A stretch of DNA of 64,000 nt, from positions 109,044-173,043 of the forward strand of contig NZ_JABXWI010000012.1 in NCBI RefSeq assembly GCF_014930365.1, in the 5' to 3' direction. Source of the stretch: Streptomyces caniscabiei. Lineage in GTDB: Bacteria; Actinomycetota; Actinomycetes; Streptomycetales; Streptomycetaceae. The notes beneath the pieces were generated by a model. It saw only the letters and a list, made by a program, of their open reading frames with translations, was not told where the DNA came from and ran no database searches. A program made the translations under genes and the position numbers. Below, piece by piece: positions 58,793-64,000 of the stretch. Within the stretch, counting starts at the first letter, position 1. Each line of letters opens with the position of its first letter.

Positions 58793-59446
58793 GTGAACGA
58801 TCACGATCCCGCTCTCATGCGCAAGCAGTACCGTGCCGACGGGCTCGACGAGAGCGAGCTGGCCGCCGGTCCGATGGAGCAGTTCGGGCGGTGGTTCCTC
58901 CAGGCCGCGCAGGAGGGGGCGGTGTTCGAGCCGAACGCGATGGTGGTGTCGACGGCCGATGCCGAGGGGCACCCCTCTTCTCGTACGGTGCTGATGAAGG
59001 CGTACGACGCGGACGGCTTCGTCTTCTACACGAACTACGACTCCCGCAAGGCCCGTGACCTGGCGGAGAACCCGTACGTCTCGCTGCTCTTCCCCTGGCA
59101 CGCGCTGGCCCGCCAGGTGATCGTGACGGGTACGGCGGTGCGGACCGGGCGGGACGAGACGGCGGCGTACTTCCGGACCCGGCCGCACGGTTCGCAGCTG
59201 GGCGCGTGGGCCAGCGCGCAGTCCTCGGTGATCTCCTCGCGGGCCGAACTTGACGTCGCGTACGCGGAGTTGCTCGCGCGCTATCCGGAGGGGGAGCAGG
59301 TGCCGGTGCCGCCGCACTGGGGTGGTTTCCGGGTGGTGCCGCGGAGTGTGGAGTTCTGGCAGGGGCGGTGGAACCGGCTGCACGACCGGCTGCGGTACGT
59401 GGCGGAGCCGGGCGGGTCGTGGCGGGTGGAGCGGCTGAGTCCGTGA
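58793..59446 (+). CDS. pdxH: Pyridoxamine 5'-phosphate oxidase
   Basis: 217 residues from GTG 58793. Full PdxH signature: MRKQYRADGLDESELAAGPMEQFGRWFLQA, NAMVVSTADAEGHPSSRTVLMKAYDADGFVFYTNYDSRKARDLAENPYVSLLFPWHALARQV (FMN and PLP site), GSQLGAWASAQSSVISSRAEL and GGFRVVPRSVEFWQGRWNRLHDRLRY. It oxidises PNP/PMP to PLP with FMN. It is divergent from citrate synthase over a shared repeat cluster. Confidence 0.95.
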   Translation: MNDHDPALMRKQYRADGLDESELAAGPMEQFGRWFLQAAQEGAVFEPNAMVVSTADAEGHPSSRTVLMKAYDADGFVFYTNYDSRKARDLAENPYVSLLFPWHALARQVIVTGTAVRTGRDETAAYFRTRPHGSQLGAWASAQSSVISSRAELDVAYAELLARYPEGEQVPVPPHWGGFRVVPRSVEFWQGRWNRLHDRLRYVAEPGGSWRVERLSP

Positions 59447-59475
59447 AGTCGAGCCCTTGATGTCCCGTGGGCGGC

Positions 59476-60078
59476 TCAGCCGAGTTTCTCGTCGAGCAGG
59501 GCCGCCCACTGGGCCACGACCTTGTCGCGGCGGCCGGTGTCGTCGGTGAGGAGGTTGGCGAGGCCGAGGCCGCGGGCCATGTCGAGGAGGCCCTGGACGG
59601 TCTCGCGGACGCCGGGGACGGTCTCGTCGGCGCGGAGGAGTTCGACGGCGATGCGGTGGGTCTCGCGGCCGACGCGGGCTTCGAGTTCGGTGACGCGGGA
59701 GCGGAGCTGGTCCTCGTTGGAGGCGGCGACCCAGAGGTGGAGGGCGGCGCGGAAGAGGGGGCCGGTGAAGAGGTCGACGACGGCGGCGACGACGGCGCGG
59801 CGGTCGGCGGTGCCCTCGGGGAAGAGGGCGCGCAGGGCGAGGGAGCGCTCCTCGGCGACGTATTCGACGGCGGCGGTGAACAGGTCCTCGCGGGTGCGGA
59901 AGTGGTGCTGGGCGGCGCCCCGGGAGACGCCGGCGCGTTCGGCGACGACGGAGACCGTGGAGCCTGCCCAGCCGTGTTCGGCGAGGCAGGCGACGGCGGC
60001 TTCCAGGAGGCGCTGACGGGTGACGCGGCTGCGGTCCTGCTTGGGGCCGCGCTCCACGACCGGCTCTGTTTCCGTCAT
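59476..60078 (-). CDS. TetR-family regulator of the acyl-CoA operon
   Basis: 200 residues from ATG 60078, two bases after the hydratase stop codon. HTH: RQRLLEAAVACLAEHGWAGSTVSVVAERAGVSRGAAQHHFRTREDLFTAAVEYV. The ligand domain (VAAVVDLFTGPLFRAALHLWVAASNEDQLRSRVTELEARV) resembles acyl-CoA-sensing FadR/AcrR-type regulators. It is the last gene of the acyl-CoA operon and would be autoregulated. No copy of the CTGACG palindrome is found in this operon. Confidence 0.85.
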   Translation of the reverse strand: MTETEPVVERGPKQDRSRVTRQRLLEAAVACLAEHGWAGSTVSVVAERAGVSRGAAQHHFRTREDLFTAAVEYVAEERSLALRALFPEGTADRRAVVAAVVDLFTGPLFRAALHLWVAASNEDQLRSRVTELEARVGRETHRIAVELLRADETVPGVRETVQGLLDMARGLGLANLLTDDTGRRDKVVAQWAALLDEKLG

Positions 60079-60080
60079 GC

Positions 60081-60857
60081 TCACAACACCCATCCCGGGT
60101 CCCGTCTTTCTAGGAACGCCGTCATGCCCTCGCGGGCGTCGGCGGAGGCGAACAGCCGGGACGAGAGGCTGGTCAGTTCACCCGCGTCCGCGTCGAAGTT
60201 CTTCAGCACCTTAGTCGTGAGCAGGCGTTTCGTCTCCGCCAGGGCCTTCGGTGCGGCCCTGCGCAGTCCGTCGAGGACGGGTTCGAGCAGGTCGTCGACG
60301 TCGGCGCCGGCCAGGGTGAGCACGCCGACGCGGGCGGCTTCGGCGGAGTCGAACCTCTCGCCGGTGAGGTAGTAGCGGGCGAGTGCGCGGGGGTCGGTGC
60401 GGGGGCGGAGGGTGAGGGAGATGACGGCGGGCGCGACGCCGATGCGGACCTCGGTGAGGGCGAAACCGGCGTCCGGGCCGGCGGCGGCGATGTCGCAGGC
60501 GGCGAGCAGGCCGAGGCCGCCCGCGCGGACCTGGCCGGTGACGCGGGCGACGACGGGCCGGGGCAGTTCGAGGATCTGGCGGAGCAGCGCGACCATGGCC
60601 TTCGGGTCGGGCGGGTCGCGCAGGTCTGCGCCGGCGCAGAACGTGTTGCCGGTGTGGGTGAGGACGACGGCGCGTACGTCGTCGTCCTCACCGCACCGGG
60701 TGAGCGCGTCCGAGAGGTCCCGCAGCAGCGCCGCGGAGAGCGCGTTGCGGTTGGCCGGGGAGTCGAGCGTGAGCGTGGTGACGCCCCGGTGGTGGGCGGC
60801 CCGTACGAGGGGATCGGTGTCGGTGCCGGTGTCGGTGTCGGTGTCGGTGTCGGTCAT
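60081..60857 (-). CDS. Enoyl-CoA hydratase/isomerase
   Basis: 258 residues. The start contains a TDTDTDTDTGTDTD run encoded by an ACCGAC hexamer. LTLDSPANRNALSAALLRDL, AVVLTHTGNTFCAGADLRDPPD (first oxyanion strand) and RPVVARVTGQVRAGGLGLLAACDIAAAGPDAGFALTEVRIGVAPAV (second strand with the catalytic Glu in TEVRIG) follow. The ATG overlaps the ligase stop by four bases (ATGA), so the two are translationally coupled. It belongs to the carboxylase / acyl-CoA dehydrogenase / ligase operon. Confidence 0.9.
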   Translation of the reverse strand: MTDTDTDTDTGTDTDPLVRAAHHRGVTTLTLDSPANRNALSAALLRDLSDALTRCGEDDDVRAVVLTHTGNTFCAGADLRDPPDPKAMVALLRQILELPRPVVARVTGQVRAGGLGLLAACDIAAAGPDAGFALTEVRIGVAPAVISLTLRPRTDPRALARYYLTGERFDSAEAARVGVLTLAGADVDDLLEPVLDGLRRAAPKALAETKRLLTTKVLKNFDADAGELTSLSSRLFASADAREGMTAFLERRDPGWVL

Positions 60858-62422
60858 AGGCGTTCCCTGAGTTCGCGGCGGAGGATCTTCCCGGAGGCCG
60901 CGCGGGGCACGTCGGCGATGAAGGTGACGTGGCGGACGCGTTTGTAGGGGGCGACGCGTTCGGCGACGTACATCATCACCTCGCCCTCGGTGAGCTCGTG
61001 CGCGGTGGGCCGGCGGACGACGAAGGCGTGCGGGACCTCGTTGCCGTCGTCGTCGTAGTGGCCGATGACGGCGGCGTCGGCGATGCCGGGGTGGGTGACG
61101 AGGAGGGCTTCGAGTTCGGCGGGGGCGACCTGGAAACCCTTGTACTTGATGAGTTCCTTGACGCGGTCGACGACGTACAGCCAGCCGTCGGCGTCGACGT
61201 GTCCGATGTCGCCGGTGGCGAGCCAGCCGTCGGCGTCGATCATGTCGGCGGTGGCCTGGGGGCGGCCCAGGTAGCCCTTCATGACCTGGGGGCCCCGGAT
61301 GACGATCTCGCCGGGTTCGCCGACGCCGACCTCCTTGCCGGGGTCGTCGAGGGAGACGATCCGCATCTCGGTGCCGGCGATGAGTTTGCCGACGGTGCCG
61401 GGCGGTGCGGCGGCGGCCTGGGTGAGGGGGACCAGGTGGGAGCAGGGCGAGAGTTCGGTCATGCCGTAGCCCTGCACGACGGGCGGCAGGGAGAGGCGGG
61501 CGGAGCAGGCGGCGGCGAGGCGTGCGTCGAGGGGTGCGGCGGCCGAGAGGATGTGCTGGACCGTGGAGAGGTCGTAGCGCTCGGCGGCCGGGTGTTTGGC
61601 GAGGGCGAGCACGATCGGCGGGGCCACGTAGAGGTGGGTGATGCGGTGTTCGGCGATCGCCGCGAGGTAGCCCTCCAGGTCGAAGCGGGGCAGGACGACG
61701 ACGGCGGCGCCGAGCCGCAGCGGGGCGTTCATCAGGGCGGTGAGCCCATAGATATGAAAAAACGGGAGTACGGCGAGGATGCGGTCGCCTGGGCCGGCCG
61801 GCATGACCGGTTCGAGCTGGGCGAGGTTGGTGGCGATCGACCGGTGGGTGAGCATGACGCCCTTGGGGACGCCGGTCGTGCCGGAGGAGTACGGCAGGGC
61901 CGCGAGGTCCGTCACCGGGTCGATGTCGACGGCCGGTTCGGGCGCGGCGGAGGCGAGCATGTCGATCAGCGAACGGTGGCCGGGGGCGCTGTCGCAGACG
62001 AAGATCTCCCGTACGCCGCCGACGCGTTCGGCGGCGGCGCGGGCGGTCTCCAGGAGCGGTGAGACCGTGACGATCCAGCTCGCCCCGGAGTCCTGGAGCT
62101 GTTTGGCCAGCTCGCCCGGGGTGGCCAGCGGGTGCACGGTGGTGACGGTGGCGCCCGCGCGGGTGGCGGCGTAGAACGCCGTCGGGTAGGCGATCGTGTT
62201 GGGGCTGTGCAGGGCGAGGACGTCGCCCTTGCGGACGCCCGCGTCGGCGAACGCGGCCGCGAGCCGCCGGTGGAAGCGGTCCACCTGTTCGTAGGTGAGG
62301 GTCGTGCCGTCGACGCCGTCGATCAGCGCGGGCAGGTCGCCGAACTCGGCGGCCCGGCCCAGGACGGCGTCGTGAATGGGGAGTTCGAGGGGTGGGACGT
62401 CTGCGTACTCACTGCGGAACAT
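60854..62422 (-). CDS. 4-coumarate/cinnamate:CoA ligase-like acyl-CoA ligase
   Basis: 522 residues. ANL motifs are complete: PYSSGTTGVPKGVMLTHRS, GYGMTELSPCSHLVPL, GEIVIRGPQVMKGYLGRP and GWLATGDIGHVDADGWLYVVDRVKELIKYKGFQVAPAELEALL, with the catalytic Lys in SGKILRREL. The sequence, from memory, resembles the S. coelicolor cinnamate:CoA ligase (ScCCL), which activates cinnamate and coumarate. With the neighbouring hydratase, dehydrogenase and biotin carboxylase part it may serve branched-chain or aryl-acyl-CoA degradation. Confidence 0.9.
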   Translation of the reverse strand: MFRSEYADVPPLELPIHDAVLGRAAEFGDLPALIDGVDGTTLTYEQVDRFHRRLAAAFADAGVRKGDVLALHSPNTIAYPTAFYAATRAGATVTTVHPLATPGELAKQLQDSGASWIVTVSPLLETARAAAERVGGVREIFVCDSAPGHRSLIDMLASAAPEPAVDIDPVTDLAALPYSSGTTGVPKGVMLTHRSIATNLAQLEPVMPAGPGDRILAVLPFFHIYGLTALMNAPLRLGAAVVVLPRFDLEGYLAAIAEHRITHLYVAPPIVLALAKHPAAERYDLSTVQHILSAAAPLDARLAAACSARLSLPPVVQGYGMTELSPCSHLVPLTQAAAAPPGTVGKLIAGTEMRIVSLDDPGKEVGVGEPGEIVIRGPQVMKGYLGRPQATADMIDADGWLATGDIGHVDADGWLYVVDRVKELIKYKGFQVAPAELEALLVTHPGIADAAVIGHYDDDGNEVPHAFVVRRPTAHELTEGEVMMYVAERVAPYKRVRHVTFIADVPRAASGKILRRELRERL

Positions 62423-62540
62423 GGTTCCTCCTCGTGCGCTCCGACGCCTGCGGCGGCGCTCCGCTCCGGTTCTGCGGCCGTGCTTCGGCGCCGACGGCCG
62501 CGTTCCGGCGTACGACCGTGCCTCGGCGACGCGTGGCGGC

Positions 62541-63719
62541 TCAGTACGACTTCGGCAGGCCCAGGGTCTGGTGGGAGACGTAGTTGAGAATCATCTCCCG
62601 GCTCACCGGCGCGATACGAGACACACGCGCGGCCGTTATCAGCGAGGCGAGGCCGAACTCGTGGGTGAGGCCGTTGCCGCCGAGGGTGTGCACGGCCTGG
62701 TCGACGGCCCGCACGCAGGCCTCGCCCGCCGCGTACTTGGCCATGTTGGCGGCCTCGCCCGCCGCCGTGTCGTCGCCGGCGTCGTAGAGGTGGGCCGCCT
62801 TCTGCATCATCAGGCGGGCCAGTTCGAGTTCGATGTGGGACTGGGCGAGGGGGTGCGCGATCGCCTGGTGGGCGCCGATGGGCTGCCCCCAGACCGTGCG
62901 GTCGCGGGCGTACTCGACGGCCTTGCCGAGGGCGTACCTGGCCATCCCTATGGCGAACGCGGCCGTCATGATCCGCTCGGGGTTGAGGCCGGCGAACAGC
63001 TGGAGGAGACCGGCGTTCTCGTCGCCGACCAGGGCGTCGGCGGGGAGCCGGATGTCGTCGAAGGTCAGCTCGAACTGCTTCTCGGCGGCGCGGAGTTCCA
63101 TGTCGATCGGGCGGTACTCGAAGCCGGGGGTGTCCCTGGGGACGATGAAGAGGCAGGGCTTGAGGGTGCCGGGGCGGCCCTCCTTGGGGGACACGGTCTC
63201 GGTGCGGCCGACGATCAGGACGGCGTCCGCCCGGTCGACGCCGGAGATGAAGACCTTGCGGCCGGTGAGCAGCCAGTCGCCTCCGGCGGATCGGCGGGCT
63301 GTGGTGGTGATGCGGTGGCTGTTGGAGCCGGCGTCTGGTTCGGTGATGCCGAAGGCCATGAGGCGTGAGCCGTCGGCGAGTCCGGGGAGCCAGGATTGTT
63401 TCTGGGCGTCCGTGCCGAAGCGGGCGATCACCGTGCCGCAGATCGCCGGGGAGACGATCAGCATGAGGAGGGGGCAGCCCGCCGTGCCGAGTTCTTCCAG
63501 GACGATGGAGAGTTCGGTGATGCCGCCGCCTCCGCCTCCGTAGGCCTGGGGGAGGTTGACGCCCAGATAGCCGAGCTTGGCTGCCTCGGACCAGAGTTCG
63601 TCGGGGTGGCGGTTCTCTTTGTTGATCGTGGCTATGTAGTCGCGGCCGTAGCGGTTTCCCAGGGCGGAGACTGCGGCTCGTAGGGCTTTGTGTTCTTCGG
63701 ATTCGAGGGCCGGGGACAT
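62541..63719 (-). CDS. Acyl-CoA dehydrogenase (isovaleryl/glutaryl-like)
   Basis: 392 residues. Standard medium-length family member: ELGTAGCPLLMLIVSPAICGTVIARFGTDAQKQSWLPGLADGSRLMAFGITEPDAGSNSHRITTTARR (FAD and substrate motif EPDAGSN), TVWGQPIGAHQAIAHPLAQSHIELELARLMMQKAAHLYD, and the C-terminal VHTLGGNGLTHEFGLASLITAARVSRIAPVSREMILNYVSHQTLGLP. It starts downstream of the carboxylase subunit and 118 bases upstream of the ligase, in the same operon. Confidence 0.9.
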   Translation of the reverse strand: MSPALESEEHKALRAAVSALGNRYGRDYIATINKENRHPDELWSEAAKLGYLGVNLPQAYGGGGGGITELSIVLEELGTAGCPLLMLIVSPAICGTVIARFGTDAQKQSWLPGLADGSRLMAFGITEPDAGSNSHRITTTARRSAGGDWLLTGRKVFISGVDRADAVLIVGRTETVSPKEGRPGTLKPCLFIVPRDTPGFEYRPIDMELRAAEKQFELTFDDIRLPADALVGDENAGLLQLFAGLNPERIMTAAFAIGMARYALGKAVEYARDRTVWGQPIGAHQAIAHPLAQSHIELELARLMMQKAAHLYDAGDDTAAGEAANMAKYAAGEACVRAVDQAVHTLGGNGLTHEFGLASLITAARVSRIAPVSREMILNYVSHQTLGLPKSY

Positions 63720-63781
63720 CGAGGGCTCCTAAGGGGGAGGGTCCAGTCGTTGGGAGGAGGGTGCGGGTCTGTGGGGGCTTG

Positions 63782-63802
63782 TCGCGCAGTTCCCCGCGCC
63801 CC
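63782..63802. repeat. Dispersed GGGCGCGGGGAACTGCGCGA element (reverse orientation)
   Basis: Copy abutting the stop codon of the carboxylase subunit, between it and the acyl-CoA dehydrogenase gene in the operon. Confidence 0.85.
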
Positions 63803-64000
63803 TTAGGTGGGCTGCCCTTGAACCACGGCCAGAAGGGCGCCCATTTCAACCTGTTGGCCCACTGCCGCGTGCAGGGCCGTCAGGGTGCCTGTCGTCGGGG
63901 CTGTGATCTTGTGTTCCATCTTCATCGCCTCCAGCCAGAGGAGGGGTTGGCCCGCCTGTACGGGCGTGCCCTCTTTCACGTTCTCCGCCACGCGGACGAC
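63803..64000 (-). CDS. Biotin-carrier C-terminus of an acyl-CoA carboxylase alpha subunit (partial)
   Basis: Only the last 65 codons are in the window. They contain LLWLEAMKMEHKITAP, the biotinylation motif with the target lysine in AMKM, and a typical biotinyl-domain end (TGTLTALHAAVGQQVEMGALLAVV). The gene continues past the right edge on the minus strand. It heads the operon with the acyl-CoA dehydrogenase, ligase, hydratase and TetR genes, as in leucine/isovalerate or propionyl-type carboxylase loci. Confidence 0.9.
   Translation of the reverse strand, partial: VVRVAENVKEGTPVQAGQPLLWLEAMKMEHKITAPTTGTLTALHAAVGQQVEMGALLAVVQGQPT

Overview
The window is high-GC actinobacterial DNA from a Streptomyces-type chromosome. 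Codon third positions are almost all G/C. The gene set is typical of the genus: an AfsK-like kinase with a PQQ propeller, a DmdR1 iron regulator whose metal ligands sit at the classic DtxR positions, an RsbW-like ATPase, an anti-anti-sigma factor, an ECF sigma/anti-sigma pair, an NsdA-like regulator, and the dispersed GGGCGCGGGGAACTGCGCGA element. No rRNA, tRNA, CRISPR array, integrase or transposase was seen.

Layout. 0.1-3.7 kb: membrane-less AfsK-like Ser/Thr kinase and a VOC protein. 4.1-37.6 kb: a large CoA-dependent catabolic island. It holds a TetR regulator, an F420-type nitroreductase, four acyl-CoA dehydrogenases (one adjacent long/short pair), a DitF/Ltp2-like thiolase-fold protein and its DUF35 partner, an NDP-forming acyl-CoA synthetase, an AMP-forming CoA ligase, an enoyl-CoA hydratase, a flavin reductase, an SDR, a zinc alcohol dehydrogenase, a cyclase, an amidohydrolase and an MFS transporter. 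At least seven promoter regions in it carry the same 15-bp palindrome, CTGACG-N3-CGTCAG. I infer one TetR regulon for a bulky or cyclic acyl-CoA substrate; the substrate is not known. The gene set resembles steroid or terpenoid side-chain degradation.

12.0-17.6 kb: a probable insert inside the catabolic island. It encodes a DUF234-type ATPase with a C-terminal PD-(D/E)xK-like signature, a small membrane protein, and, divergently, a 1188-residue PglX-like (BREX-2) adenine methyltransferase with none of the other Pgl/BREX genes nearby. This is the best candidate for an undescribed system.

31-44 kb: regulatory and housekeeping genes (RsbW-like ATPase, four-EF-hand protein, STAS protein, ECF sigma factor with a zinc anti-sigma/MDMPI fusion, PurU). 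43.7-51 kb: substrate-binding lipoprotein, proline-rich membrane protein, NsdA-like regulator, primase-polymerase-like protein, and an alpha/beta-hydrolase with Ala at the nucleophile position. 51-64 kb: a possible structured ncRNA, dmdR1 with a long antisense frame, a SIS-domain gene with a DasR-type site in its promoter, a PAS/GAF protein, a leader-peptide region before an isopenicillin-N-synthase-like dioxygenase, citrate synthase divergent from pdxH, and a carboxylase / acyl-CoA dehydrogenase / cinnamate-type CoA ligase / enoyl-CoA hydratase / TetR operon that runs off the right edge.

Functions are read by eye from motifs and family knowledge. No database search was run, and starts were chosen from ribosome-binding sites and gene overlaps.
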